64,000 bases of DNA from Physcomitrium patens. Lineage: Eukaryota > Streptophyta > Bryopsida > Funariales > Funariaceae. A program made the position numbers and the translations under genes. The notes beneath the pieces are model-generated. The model was given only the letters and a program-made list of their open reading frames with translations. It was not told where the DNA came from and made no database searches. The stretch lies in the NCBI RefSeq assembly GCF_000002425.4, contig NC_037255.1, positions 8,884,436 through 8,948,435 on the forward strand, given 5' to 3'. Position 1 is the first letter of the stretch, and every line of letters starts with the position of its first letter. Below are positions 47,249 through 61,149 of this stretch, piece by piece.

Positions 47249-50200
47249 CTGTCAACAGAAGCACACAACTAGTCAGCTAGTTACTCTCACGCTGTTGCCA
47301 ACTTAACAATGACCTGTAGAATGATACAATACCAAACCAATCAACCCATCCTTCATCAGAGACCGTGCACAAAATCAGATCAGAAAACTTGAATCCCAAA
47401 CTCCAACTGACCCGACAAGTTTCAAACGAAACGTTTAATCCCGAGGCCAAACCTATGTAGGGAATCCTACAAATCATCATACGAGACTGTCTCCCAAAAA
47501 TATCCAATTCAACTTGTAACTGTGCGTCTATGTAGTATTCAGAAAGCTCTTTAGAAACTTTCAGAGAGCAAGCAGACACATTGATTAACTTCCGCGACAC
47601 AAACAATTGAATGAGGAAAGCTTCTGGAGAAAGTGGTACTCGTCATTTATAATCGTAGTGTCCTCTGTGCAGACAAACTGCAGACCAATACCTACAGATT
47701 TAGAGCTGCGTCATCATCCGGTCAAGGAAGGTACCCCGAGCTACCGGGGGGCTATTAATAACTCTATCATAAGCGCGAAGTAAATCAGACACTTTGATGA
47801 CAGAACCACCCGGAGACGTCTAATTTGGCGAAGACAAAATCACATTACTTTCATGACCCTTGCAAGGGCACAGGAAAAAGAATGCGGAAACTTCACAAAA
47901 ACTTTTGACGAAGCTTTTCAAAGTAACTTTTCCCCAACCTTTCTGACTGGCCAAGTTGGACTCTACGACCCGGCTTTGTAGGGGTTTCATGTGGGTGGGA
48001 ACGCGGAAGCAGGAAGGTCGAACGCGTCCCAGAGCCTGTAAAGGAGACTCTCGCACATCATGTCCGGTATGTGTACTTTCCTGTGATGCTCCGAGAGGAA
48101 CGGGTCAGTGTTCATATCCTACAACACCATCTTTACCGGAGCCTTGCAGGCTGCTCAGCTTTGGCCAGCATCAGAACTCGCTTTCGATTCAGCCGAAGAT
48201 GTTGCGGCTTCATGCCACAATCGGGACTTGCGTAACAATCGAGACAACTCCAGCAGATGAATCACAAGCAATCAATGTTTTCTCTAACTCGCAAGTCTGG
48301 AGACCAACCAAGGCGAACAGAGCATGAAGATGGCACAGATCCCGGGGCTATAAGATCGTTTTCAAAATTGCACCAACAGCTCAACACAGGTAAGCATGTG
48401 AGAAGTATCGATTACAACAACTGAGCCCATAGGACCTGCTGTGGTAAATCAACTTCATCTTGTCCAGTACGCGAATTCCATGTGAGTCAGAAAGTGACTG
48501 GATGAGTGCATACTTCACAGAACTTCCGGGAGCGACGCCGCACTACGCGCCGGGAACTGATCTGCAACATCTACGACACCTAGATTCCTGCAAGTTTCCA
48601 AGTTCGTTCACAATGCTCCCTGGTCATGACCACTCTTAAATGCTGTTACTTCTGAAGTACTGTACACTACGAAGATTCCTTGGGTGAGTGGCAGCGTGTT
48701 CGGTCTGTGACGACTAACACTGGGCTGTACGAAAGGTAAGCATTTCAGGTACGAGATAAGCAGTTCAGCGCTGCCACGCCCAGAAGCTACGCGTCAAAGA
48801 CCGACAATCAGTGCTCTACAGACAACTCTAATGGGCAACCCAAGGGCCAGACAGCAGATCCTGCGGCTACGCGCGTTGAAAAGAAGTACAGCAGTATCAA
48901 CCTAAGCTCCTACATACTGTTCCATTTTTGACAGTGTACCGGCAACTACGCTGGTGCCAGAACTCAGAAATACGTACTGGGTCATTAGCTACTCTGGATC
49001 CTGTGTCAGATCGAAAGGGGCGGACGAGGGGAAAGAATTCGGAGTCACGAGGTTGCTTGTGCATAACACCAGACTTCATGACAGAGTGGGAAAACGGAAA
49101 GAAGATAACGGAAAACAAGAAATACCGGGAAAACGCAGAATGACTGACAGATCTACTAAAAGTATTGAAAATCGACGAAAATATCAGATCCGAATTCCGC
49201 CCGTAATCATGCGCCACTGACCAAGAGCTGCCGACCCCACTCCTGGGACCTGAAAATGATGAATGCATTTGCAACCTCTCCATGTGAGATCGATTGATGA
49301 TGCATTCATCTGACATCCTAAACTTGTGTGTAAGCATAAACTCCGACTTGAAAATCGCATTATCACTGGGTCGTATCCCATGTCTAAGCGGGAGGTTAGG
49401 TTAACCACGGCGACAAGACCTGAACCCGATTGAAGATTGGCGAAAAAAACAGACTGAAAACCTCCTCAATCTCGGCGAGAGACCTGCAGTTCGGCTCGAT
49501 TCCAAGAGACACGTATTCGATTACAACATACCCTTCATTACCGATCCAAGTGTATACTGGAACTACTCGCTGCCTGAAACTATTCACAGCGTTGTCAAGT
49601 GAATAAGAACTGTTTTATACCGAAAATGTCACCAACCCAAGACTATGATGTGATTTCCAGATGGTTCTAGCCCTAAGCTAGCACAAGCAGTGTATGACAG
49701 AAGTCATGCTTCAAAATATCTGTGGATTACCCTGGAGCAACGCTGAGTAATTCAAAAAGAATCGCTGGAAGGCAAATTGATTCGGACATGGGAAGTCAAG
49801 AGAGCAGCCGCTTTTTGACAGCTCAGAAAGCAGCCAACCGGAGCATGCGTCAAAAATCACTCAAGCTTGCTACAAGAATGCCATGAACAGGAAAGAAACT
49901 GCAGAGTCAACAGTGCGGAACTGGATACTCGATCGAAACCCCGGAGCATGGATGCTACAGTTAATAAGGAAGTCAAATACAGAAAAATTCAGGAAAATCA
50001 CAGGAACGAAAAATTAGATGAATATTGCAGGCAGGGAAAACATTTGTTGGCTAAGATATCTAGGGCCCTTAAATTGAGCATTACAGTCACAGTTATTCAA
50101 GTACTGATCAAGAGGAACACCACCCATGATTCCATGACTCCAATGACTTCATGTAACCCAAAATCACTTCAGACAGACATTCCTGATCCTCCCGTTCCAC

Positions 50201-50512
50201 AGCAAGACTCTCGATTTACCTTGAACTCAAATTCATCGCTAGGAACGACAAAATCAAACTCCAAACATCAACGCAACGACACACAGTCGACTTCTCTCAC
50301 TTACCAGTCCCGAAAAGGCACGAATATTCCAATACATGATCGTTCATGTTCAGTACCGAGACTGATCGACGCATGACCAATGACCCTGACACTTACTGGT
50401 TCTATAAAATCCAAAAACAAATTCAAAAACTAAACTAATTTTTTTTATAAAAAAAGACCGTCCACAATTCATCTTTCGCACCGCAACCTGCCGCAATCAC
50501 AGTTACCAGAAG

Positions 50513-50550
<38 letters not shown>

Positions 50551-50803
50551 ACAAAAAAAAACACAAAAAAACACAAAAAAAACACAAAACACAAAAAAAA
50601 CACAAAAAAACAAAAAAAAGTTACAAAAAAAAAACAGAAGAGCAGACGGGACAATCCCTCCCATGGAACATCCCCTGGAGGCAAAAAACCACACACCTAA
50701 CACACACACACACACACACATCATCATCCATCACCAATGCAAGATGTACGTAAAAGAGACAGATTGAGCCCTCTCGCATGGCTCAACAGTATCAGTCAAG
50801 TAC
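47249..50803 (-). other. Inferred 3.5-kb intron in the NAC 5' untranslated region
   Basis: The acceptor at 47,249 (TTCTGTTGACAG/TT, with a CTGAC branch-like site upstream) is convincing. The best matching donor found upstream is CCTTCAG/GTACTTG at 50,804/50,803. Between them no recognisable gene or transposon coding was found. The segment includes random-looking frames and, near 50,513-50,630, a long A tract with CAC interruptions. The intron is an inference that transcript data would settle. Confidence 0.5.
50513..50720 (+). repeat. Poly-A, A-rich CAC repeats and (CA)10
   Basis: A 37-A run (50,513-50,549) is followed by repeated short A runs separated by CAC to about 50,625. A (CA)10 lies at 50,701-50,720. 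The 74-76-codon Phe-rich frames seen on the opposite strand are products of this repeat. Confidence 0.92.
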
Positions 50804-51130
50804 CTGAAGGTCTTGATCCGCAATCAGAAACTCCACAGCCCTGCAGAAAGCAACAGCAAAGGGGAATCGTAGGGCTTTAGGCGCAACAACCACGATCCAG
50901 CAAGAACTGCCTCAGCAAGCCTGCTGCTGATGATGACTGCTGGAGGAGGATGCGCTCACTTCTTCCTTGTGCGTTCGCGCGTTCCTGCGTCTGCCTGCGC
51001 GCGTGTCTAAGTAGAGATGCAGGTGGAGGCAAGAGAAGGACGAGACGAGACGGGAGGCGATGGCGAGGGGAGGGGAGGGGAAGCGCGGTGGTGCGATGAG
51101 GAGGGAAAGGGGGCAATTGAAGGAAAGGGG
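50804..51130 (-). promoter_or_regulatory. Probable NAC leader exon and core promoter
   Basis: Read on the minus strand, about 325 bp contain no ATG, are pyrimidine-rich at the start (CCCCTCCCCTCCCC type) and end in a strong donor (50,804). A TTTTATAATC box at 51,066-51,166, core at 51,163-51,158, lies about 30 bp upstream of the likely start. On the plus strand the same place reads TATAAAAGGGG, so a divergent start is also possible. Confidence 0.5.
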
Positions 51131-52862
51131 AAGATTAGAGGTTGCAAGGTGGCGAGGATTATAAAAGGGGCCGCGCGGGGGGGGGGGGGAGTGCTCAAAA
51201 GCTGGTAGAGCCGTCTTGTCGGCCAACACGCCTCCCTAGACACCAACTAATGGCCCCTGGAAGGGGAGGGGAGGGGGTCTGCTGCCCGGACTTTAGCTGC
51301 CCAATGGGGGGGGGGGTTTGCTGCCGTGGTCTTACTCCGCCGGGACTTGACCGGACCGGACGGGAAAATTCCTCCGACTAAGCATCATCATCCGCCATGC
51401 CTGCCTGCCCGCCCGAGTTCCAGCTATGCTGTGGTGCCGTCATTTCCTTTCCTCCGTGGGCCCTACGACCGTAGCCCACACGTTCATTCACTTACAAGCC
51501 TCCGGTGACCTCACCACTTTCTCTTCATCCAGGTGAATAAAAAATAAATTGTTTTTTTAGTTGTTCCTGATTGCCATGTATTTTACTCCATCGCTTGCTT
51601 TTTTACACGGATTTCCTTTTACCACCCCCCTCCCTACCCCCCCCCCAAGCCTTTGCTGTGGGCTTCAGGCACCACACTCATTCAGTCCTCTCCTCCTGCA
51701 GAAAGCCACATCATAAGCATGATCTCCACCTTGGTCTCTTCTACTTGTACTTCTGCTTCTGCTTCTGCTTTTCCCTTTCCTGTGTTATGTTCTGTTCCTT
51801 CTTGTGTTCGTAAACACAAGTGTGCATCATCTGGAGCCACAAAGTGTCCTTCGTAAAGTAAAATTGAGTGTTGGAAATGGTCCCCACAACAGAGAACCTG
51901 TGAAGGAGCCTTTTGTTATGAATGGCATCACAGAGGAATCCTGGTAGATTTTGTCCATCAATATCCCTGTGTGTGGTTTTTTCACTATTATGTTATTGGG
52001 CACATAAGAGGTATACCTGCCACAATGATTAAAAAGTGGAGTAAAGTACATTAGCATCCAGGATTGTAAAACCCCACTAAGTTCTTGAGGTGAATTGTGG
52101 AGCAATTTACCATGTGTTGAGTGTTATACCTACATCAGTTGGTTTGCCAATTCCCTTCAAGTTAATGAACTTTAAAAACTGCTGTGGAAATCTAGTGTTC
52201 CATCTTGTATTTATAGCCCTGTTTTCCAAAGTGTCCCTGGCTCTTTTAAAGGTAATAGTGAGGTTTCTGATTGCATAAAATGGCTTTGAAAAAAAAATAA
52301 TAATAATAATAATAATGATCATTACCATTGTCTATGAAACTATGGAGGAAATTTCACATGACCCTCAAAGAGTTGAGATCATGACATATGATCCACATCT
52401 TTTCCTTGGATGTTGTACATTCTTAGTGTTATATTTAAAAGGTTGGTGGATCATGTGAGAGTTTGTGCCACTAATTGTTCCCCTTTGATTGAGGTTTGAT
52501 TGCAGTATCTGCATTCCTCCAGTCAAGGAGGAGTACCACACTGCTTCAAATTTGCCTTGGACTCGATGCAAAAGAATGTCCTAAAGACATAACTTGTGGT
52601 TACAAACTCCAAGGTGGAAGATGCTTCACCCTTCCTGTTTTTGTTTTTTGTTTGTTTGTTTGTTTTTTTTTTCTGTTGTTTTTTATTTTATTTTATTTTT
52701 GTTTTTCCTTCATCTCACATGTATGAGAACCCAGTGGCATATGGACATTATTTACATCTATCCATCCACTTCTTTAAAATTGAATGAATGAAATTCTGGA
52801 TTTGAAAGGTTTGTGTTAAAATTGGGTCAGCAGAGAGGAGTACTTTGCAGAACATGCTTGTA

Positions 52863-52913
52863 GTGTGTGTGTGTGTGTGTGTGTGTGTTTTTATTTTATT
52901 TTATTTTATTTTT
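52863..52913 (+). repeat. (GT)13 plus TTTTA repeats
   Basis: Thirteen GT units run into five-base TTTTA units. Confidence 0.95.
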
Positions 52914-53662
52914 TAAATGTACATCTGTTGAATATGATTCCACTCTCATGTATAAATAAAAATTCATGAAAAAACCTTACGAGGATGTTGAAGTTGGGAT
53001 CAGGAGAAGAATTCAACAACTAAACAATTACCCTCATTCATCTGAACAGTCCTTTTATTTTGATTAATTTTGTTTAATCTTTTTTCCAACTTGTGGAGAC
53101 TTCAACTAGAGGACATAATAAGATGTAGGCTTATGCACTCTTCTTCCTCTTTAGAGTTTGTGTTAAGCATCTCCCCTTTTTGTGTATTTAAGAAAGGTGA
53201 CATGTTTGTTTCCTTGTTTGTATATCATGTGGTTTTGGAATTCATCCCTGCTCCAGCATCACCATCAACGAGCTATGTGTGGTGCTTCCAACACGTGGGA
53301 TCATGGCAGTGTGTGTCGGCACTACCCACAATTTTTGTCAATCTTTGTCCAACTATTTGAAATGACGTTTTTATTCTCTTAGACTTGATGTTGCTTTTGT
53401 TAGGTTCTCCTCAACTAAGAGGGGGGGATGAGAAGATGACACCCTTTGTTTTCATTGATCTTAAAAAATGTTTCATCTTTAGGTAGTTTGGAATCATTGT
53501 GTATGAATACTTATGAAAAAATGAATATATGTTGAATAAAAGAAAGTAATATAGATACACTGCTCTTAAGATAATAATAATAATAAAAGACACTGTGCAA
53601 TTTATTTACTTGTGCAGAGAATATGATGATGAACACAAGTCCCTAGCCTGGAGCTACACACA

Positions 53663-53702
<40 letters not shown>
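53663..53702 (+). repeat. (AC)n(AT)n compound microsatellite
   Basis: Nine AC units are directly followed by eleven AT units. Confidence 0.95.
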
Positions 53703-53703
<1 letters not shown>

Positions 53704-55560
53704 AGCATAAAAGCTCCATCCATTCCTCTGACAAGTAATATGAGTCTGGTCTTCTTTCATCACATGTTCCATGCAAGTTTTTCATCACCAGGATGAGAGA
53801 GAGCGACGTAGAGCTTGTCCCCATCTGCATCAAAATTGAATAGAAATTCTACTCTCCTTCCCAAAAGCTTGGAGGAATGGAGGGGAGGTGGGTTGTGAAA
53901 TCGTGAGCATAAGTTTCATTGGAGGTCCACAGTAGCTTTTATCTTTCTAGTTAAACAGCAGCACATTCAGAATGTCCTGGATAGAGCTAGCAAGCAGGTG
54001 GGAGGAGGAAACAGAAGGACACGTCCGTCACGACCCCTCAGGAAGAAGACCAGCGTCGACGTGGACTTGCCCGAAAGCTGAAAAAAAAAAAACAAACAAA
54101 CAAAACAAAACGCTAAATCTAGCATGTGGGGAAAAAGGGCTATCGAATCTAGAGGGTGGAGGCATAGGATTCTAAGTGTACCTTGTAGCAGTAGCAGTGG
54201 CAGTAGTAGCCCACACACACACTCACTCCTCCCTTTCTTATAGCCGCAACGCATGTCTTGAGTGGGCAGCAGGCCTTGTGGGTAGGTCGGAAGGTGGGTA
54301 ACGAAAGACGCAAGCTGTAGGAAAGCCAGATGCCAGTCGGTCATTAGCACATGTCTCATCCTTGTCACTGCCGCAAGATACCCGGCAGGCCCTTTACTCA
54401 CAGCAGCGCCCATATATTTCCTCCCACTGCCCTATTTCCAAGGCCACTCACAAACCTTGGTGATTAAGATTCACTTACGATGCGGAATTGGGTCTGACTA
54501 TTGCATGCAGTCAGATTGACCCATTTGGATCAAAGGGACGTGGAGATAGGATTAATCTCTTCTTTCTTTATTTGTATTTTCTGATCCTTGGCTTTTGTGG
54601 TTTATTTTTTAATGTTGATAATGTCACATTTTTAATATTCACCATTCATGTGCACAGCATTGGAGGTTCATTTTGTCTTTTTTCTCCCATCAAGAAGGAA
54701 TATTAGTCCGAGGAACTACAGCTGTTTCTGATCATTAAAATTTATATTTGTATAACTGCTTGTGTGTTTGTTTAGATAAATATGCGTATATAATACTTTT
54801 TGGAATGCACGAGCTTTTAAGTATTAATGGGAAAAAGATGGTCAACGTGATACCCACTTTGTTGATTGGGAGGCGTGTGGAATGGGAGCGTTATTACTCG
54901 TATTGTTGTTTTGTGTTATTTAGGATTTCCTAGTATTTTGGTGTGCCGAGAGAGGTGTCTGGGTTGGCACTTCCAATCAGTCAATTTGCATCCTTTCTGT
55001 CAGCTGCTGGCTACCGCCTGCCTGGCTCAACTGGACGTGCACAAATGCCCTGGCAGTCAGACAGTGGCCAGCAAGCCCTGCTCACACCTAAAAGGAAAGA
55101 AACCCCACGATGGGAAATGGGCCTCACAATCACACATTCAACAGATGAAAATACTACAATTCTCTCTTCTCTATTTAGGAGACATTCTTGTCACGCTTGG
55201 AGAAGATCTACTCATTCTTTTGCCCTTAGAACCATCTTTTTTTCCTATATTTTTACTTCGAGGAACGATGCTTAATGGAATTCAGGATCGCATTTATGGG
55301 TTCAAAGTCTCTGTGTGTCCAGCCTGCATACAATGACCAAGCAAGCCCAGCTCCACTGGAAAGAGATTGCCTTGCCACATCAGCTCATGCTCGAAGGTTC
55401 CACTCATCACTTGCCAACTCATCTGCCAGCTCACTTGGTCTCCATGGGAGTGCATGCGATTGGAAGAGCTGCGTCCCTTCTTTTCTTTTCTTGGTTGCTC
55501 TTTCTCACACACATAACAAGGCTCAACAGAGTCTGTGCCACCAACTTCTCTTATCTACTA

Positions 55561-58500
55561 ATATATAAGTAAATTCCACAATCGTCAAGTAGTTTCCTTT
55601 TACTCCTCACTCTTCCTTTTCCCCAAGGCAGAGAGATTGACATATTGCTGCATATGAACTTCTATGCACGTTTTTATATATATATATATATATATATATT
55701 TATTTATTTATTTGTATTCTGTGGTCTGGTACCACAAGCCTTGCCTTACTTGATGCAAACAATATGCACCAGGTGGAATAAATGAGTTAAATTATTTTAA
55801 TTCTTTAAAAAAATTCCGAAAACAAAGAGAGGGGCATCTTATACAAATTTGACCTGCCTGGGAGTGTGTATGAATGATTGATGGGCATCAAATGCAAATA
55901 TTGATGAGATGTATACTTTTATTTCTGGATAAAGTCCTGCACAATTGTAAAGATATGAAACTCCACAAATCTGTCATATATGTGATGGAATATATATATA
56001 TATATATATATATACACCATTCTTTTTTTTTCTTTTTCCCTTTCTCTGTTAGAGCAGAATAAAAGAAATATTAATTGACAGTTGAATAACTATTTAGCAC
56101 AAACTGATAAAATAAAATAATAATAATAATAATAATAAAACATTGTTGGAGGATCTAGATATAGAGTTTGAGATGAGTGCATCTTTATGCCTTGTACTTA
56201 ACACACATACACACCCTAATCAATGTATTGGGTATACTCCTCTGGCTGTGTAAAAAACAAATAAATAAAAAATAATAATGAGTGCATCTATTTTCAATCA
56301 ACTTATGAAATATATTTATCAATCAAGATTGTCTCATTTATATATTTAGATATAATAGACAAACAAACATTCCATCCTGAAAATGTTGGTTTTTTTAACA
56401 CAAGACTTTTTCAAAACTCCTGTAATAAGATTTCAGATTACAAGATTAAAGAAGTTAAAACAACCCTTCCACAGATTGATAATTGCATTGTGCTATTTGA
56501 GACATATGTGCCATTTGTGTTAATAACTGAAAACTTGCAAGTTTTTATATGGCAGGGAACATACTCAATTAACCTGCAGAGAGTTTAGCATTGTCTTATA
56601 TTATTTCTTCATGAAGCTTGGCAATTAAACAAAATCAACATAAGTTTTAAGTGCACGGGGACAGATGCCCTTCAACTATGGAGTTAAAGATATATGCAAG
56701 AATTCTATATGGAGAAGAGGAAGAAGCAAAATTAAGGCGCCTTCCAGTGCCACCTGCTGGGATAGAGTTGGTAGCAAGGATTGCCATAAACCTTGGTGAT
56801 GGTGACTGAATCCAACTCCCACACCTTTTATGGGTGGACCAAACCCAACTCCCACACCCACCAAAGATATAATAATACTATTTATACATTCAAATTGGCA
56901 ACATTCAAAGATATTTCAAAACTATGTAAAAAGAAGAAGAAGAAGGAAAAACAAAAAAATCTACTCATCAACAATGTCAAAAAGACTATTATGTCAGTGG
57001 CACCAAGGCACACTGGTGTCACAAACCTTCATACTTCCCATTGGTAATTACTGTTTGTTTGTTTATATGTATTTTTAAATTTTAAATATAAATTTTAAAT
57101 TAGAACTAAGAAAATAACATAATGATTTCCAAGGATTTACACCCTTGAAATCAAGAGCAATAAGAAAATTTTCATTGCTAATGGTTCAAAATGTGAAGTT
57201 TATTGTCACATGGTTCTCTTCTCTGTAATAAGCTGTGAAGCTCTTGCATGCCATGCTAGGCTTGTGTGGGGCTTCCAGCAGGTTTGCAATAAACTGATGA
57301 TTAAGTTGCGTGAGTCTCATGAGTTTTAGAGTAATACACACCTAATCCCAACATTTGTGTGATTGGGAAATTAGTTAGCTGCTAACCCGTGTTTTAATGG
57401 TGTCCGTGATCATGGCCATGAGTACCTTGGGATCATGGGTTTGGCTTCACATATACACCAACTTGGAAGCATATTCTTTTTCTTCTTCTACACTTGGTAA
57501 GTATTCCTCTAAGTATCAGACCCCCCCCCTTTTGAGATTATTTAATTGTGTGCCTTCATATTCTTGATCATTACAAATGAATGGCTTTTTGTCTTCTGCA
57601 CACAAAAGAAACGATAATGATGATGATGGTGATGACAATAATTTTAATTACACCTACAAATAAAAGGAATAATCATCTCATTTTGATATTTGAATCACCA
57701 AACACATTGAAATTCAATTTCAAATATGAAACTTTCATGCTTGAGCATTGAAAGATTCTTGTGCTTTGAGTTTTTTAGTTTTTATTTTGTGTGTACTGCA
57801 AGTGTCTATTTCCTTAGTTATTCAACCATTAATAATTTGTTGGCTGCTTGTCTTCTTCTTCATATTTGTTATTGTTGTTTCTAAAACAAGGGGCTCCAAA
57901 GTTCCTAAACCAAAGTTTTTTTTTTTTTTTTTTTTTTTTCCATTTTTTTCATTTTTTATCACACTCCAGATGGACACAATATATCCAACAACATTCAAAC
58001 CCCTGAACCTCTTCACAAGAGAGGCATATATGATGCTCTTCTACCACTTGTTCTTTGTTGAGGACCCAGCATCCAAAACAAAAAGAAGTAGAAGAAAGGA
58101 CCCACTCCTCTTTCTTCAATGAAATGGAGAGAGCTCAAAGTTGAAGCTTTGTATTCTTTCACCACATGTGTGTTATGGTTCTTGGTCAAGGCACAATACG
58201 ACTCAAAGAGAGAGTTTGCTTTGGTTCCTGTTCTGGAACCAAAGAGCCCACTGTCAGAAGCCCTTTTCTGCAATACATAAAGGAGCTGAAATAGGTGAGT
58301 GTGTGTGTGTGTGTGAGAGAGAGAGAGTGAGTGAGTCTGCCTTGAGAAGGAAGTATACGTGGGTACATGTATGTGTGAAATCCATCATATCTCCATCAGT
58401 AGAATAGGAACAAAAGGTAGGGGCACATACACTCTTGTTGTAACAAACAAGCTGTCAAGGTCACAAAAGCAGCCCCCACATATTCACGAAGGATGGTTGA

Positions 58501-60475
58501 GGTCAAGCTCTGGTGACACCATCAGATAGGCAACCCACTTCATGGTTGCAACCAACAAAGCTCGGGTCAGATGCCTCCACACGAAACCCTTGTGTGCTTT
58601 GAAGGAAGGATCTTCCATGTCAAGTAGGTTAGGATGGATGCTTTTTCATTGCTTTGAAAGAACAAACCCAATTGGGTTTCTCCGTCATTAGACAATGATG
58701 TCTATTACAACTCATCAAAGAATTATGTCTATATATGTGAAGGGGAAAACAAAAGACAAACAAACAAACAAACAAACAAACAAACAAACAAATGTTTCTC
58801 TTGCAATGATCCACACAACTGCATTTGCTTTACCTTGTTTGTGTCCAATTACAATAGATTCCTAGATACAATGAATCCATTCTATGTATCAATTTGTGAA
58901 TGAGTTTTGGTTTATTTATTTATTTTACTCCCTTTTTCTTCCTCATGAGGTAGGGTTGAATGAATGCCACGTAAGATTTTGCATAACTTACACATGTACC
59001 TTACTTGCAAGAAATGGCCTATAATTGTTTGGTGGCCCATCACAATTGCCATAACATTCTCCAACAAGGTCGAGAAAGCATAGTTTTCGGCGTTTTATTT
59101 GGCAAACAGGAAGTGTTTGCAGCTATTGTAATGTGATGTGGGGTGCACATGAGGTGCTTCTCTCTGCCTCAGAGGTGGTGGTGGTGCTTTTGACTCACAC
59201 ACGCAAGCATGCCCCTCAATGAACTTCAAAGAGCATGGTCCCTTGCAGATTGAGCCTTGTTGTGTTGGTCTCAACTCCATGGTTCAAATAATAATGCAAT
59301 ACTAAATTTTATACCAATTATTTCTTTTGAAAATTTTCTACATCTATTACAGTTTAAAAGTATGGGATTTAAAGTCCAAGTGATAATAATCATTATATGA
59401 ACATGCACATGAAGTTGCACTATTTTGTGATAATGTCAATGAAGAAAACCACAAGATAATGTGACATTTTCCCCACTTCATAACAGTAGAAGATAGTTGA
59501 GCAAATTGCAAGTGGTTTTAATTGTTTTTATTATTTTTATTGCCTCTTTGTGAAAATTGGTGACCATCTTAGCCCTGACCACAAGGGATCCACAGTTCTA
59601 CAGTCAAAATTCCATATCTTTCATCATAAGTAAGTAAACAATTTGAAATGGAGTTGAAGCCTCTTTATATAAAATGATGACTTCAAGAGACTTGATTTTA
59701 TTTATTTATTTATTCCTTTTCCTTTTGTGTTCATTTTTTTCCCTCGTTTTTGTTGTTTGCAGTCATACTTGTCCATTTTTATTCTTTTGATGTTACAAAA
59801 ATTGATTACGATTGTTTCAGAAACATTACTAAGAAGAAAATCCAAAATTGATTAGTTATGGTTACAAGATCATGCTTCAGTGACCAAATCATTTTCATTT
59901 AGAGTGATCACCTTGTTTCACTGCCTCATAGTTTTATATCAAAGAAGTTCAATTCTAACTCATATCACAACTATGTAACACCCAGTGTTTGTAAACTAAC
60001 CAATGTATCTTATCCATCCACAGCGGCATCCATCCAACTATTCATCCATCCATGCATGCATACACTCTGTTCCTTTTTGGCCACATCCAAGGGCAGTGTA
60101 CGGAGGATGGATGTGTTCGTGTTTCCTGGCTTCCAAGCCACGCGGGATGCCAGCCAAAGTTCATTGAATCTACTCATTCATCCATCCATCCATCCCCAGG
60201 CCACGCATGCACCATGTCTGAGCTCCATTCCGGGAATGAATGGCTCCAGCTCACGCCATGTCCTGTGGTGATCTTCTCATGTCCCTTGGCCCCCCGCATC
60301 GCCCTCTTTGCAGGCTATTTATTTAGTGTGGACTATTTGACATGTCCTCTTTTGACTCATTATTCCTTTGTGTCCAAAGTAGAATATTACCAAGAAGGGT
60401 GAAAACATTGCTCCTTTCATATATTTTTTTCTTGATTCTTTTTGCTTATATATACTGAAAATTGATAGGATAATA

Positions 60476-60506
<31 letters not shown>

Positions 60507-61130
60507 TTTTTTTTTGTTTTGTTTTGTTTTTTTTTTTTTTTGAGATGAAGTATAAAAGCAAAATTATTTTATATTTTTTTTGTTAAAACCAAGAGAAGAA
60601 ACTGATTTATAATTTTATTATTTACATCACATTAGCTCTTGAACTCTTGTCTAACAATGAAAATTTTCATGCATGGCAATTTTACCATCATAAATATAAT
60701 GACAAGCACATACATACATACCTATTAGATTAGTACTACTTCATGACTTCCATTGCAATGCTATACCTTCTTATTTTTTGGATGTCCTATTGGCCGTCTT
60801 CCTTTTTTTTATTTTTTAATATTAAATTGTCTGTCAGTTTTTGTAGAATCATCATGTTTCTAATGAAATACTCTCTTGGTTCTTTTGGCATTTATTGTGA
60901 GTCTCAACTATCTGTATCAAGAAGGAAAAATCTCTTTCAAACAATGTTTTCAAGGTTCAAAAATCTCATTGTGCATAACACTTACAATCAATTGGAATCA
61001 AACGCCTCCATGTGCTCTCCTGTAACTAATGCAGAATGCTATTCACCCATCTAAAATAATAATAATAATAATCTCATTGATTTCAACCACAGTACTCTGA
61101 CACAGTAAAATTTAATTTGAGGGAAAAAAG
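55561..61130. other. No recognised gene; microsatellite-rich
   Basis: AT-leaning sequence holds (TA)n and TTTA units (55,675-55,714), (TA)12 (55,991-56,014), (AAT)n (56,117-56,137), a 24-T run (57,916-57,939), GT/GA tracts (58,297-58,330), a long CAAA array (58,756-58,792), CATC units (60,030-60,060 and 60,178-60,195) and (AAT)n (60,471-60,498). Frames up to about 124 codons are low-complexity or overlap on both strands. No gene is supported. Confidence 0.55.
58756..58792 (+). repeat. (CAAA)9 microsatellite
   Basis: About nine CAAA units without interruption. Confidence 0.95.
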
Positions 61131-61149
61131 TGGGGACACGTAGCCGAAC

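Larger units (their letters stand above)
51250..55560. other. No recognised gene; microsatellite-rich
   Basis: Intergenic or non-coding sequence with (AAT)n at 52,297-52,316, GTTT repeats near 52,640-52,665, (GT)13 at 52,863-52,888 followed by TTTTA repeats, (AC)n(AT)n at 53,663-53,702 and CAAA repeats near 54,092-54,110. A GC-richer patch at 53,970-54,420 holds overlapping frames of up to 148 codons without recognisable domains. No RNA gene was identified. Confidence 0.55.

Noticed and set aside
47212..47268. NAC protein starting at 47,268
   Set aside because: That codon is TTG, and the stretch lies partly before a strong splice acceptor at 47,249. The first ATG is 47,211.
47277..47606. 109-codon minus-strand frame as an upstream ORF of the NAC gene
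   Set aside because: It begins with TTG, not ATG, and falls in the inferred leader intron.
50469..50727. Phe-rich membrane-like frames
   Set aside because: Translation of poly-A and CAC repeats on the opposite strand.
53967..54413. 148-codon frame
   Set aside because: No domain and no splice context; interrupted by an A-rich CAAA repeat in the other direction.
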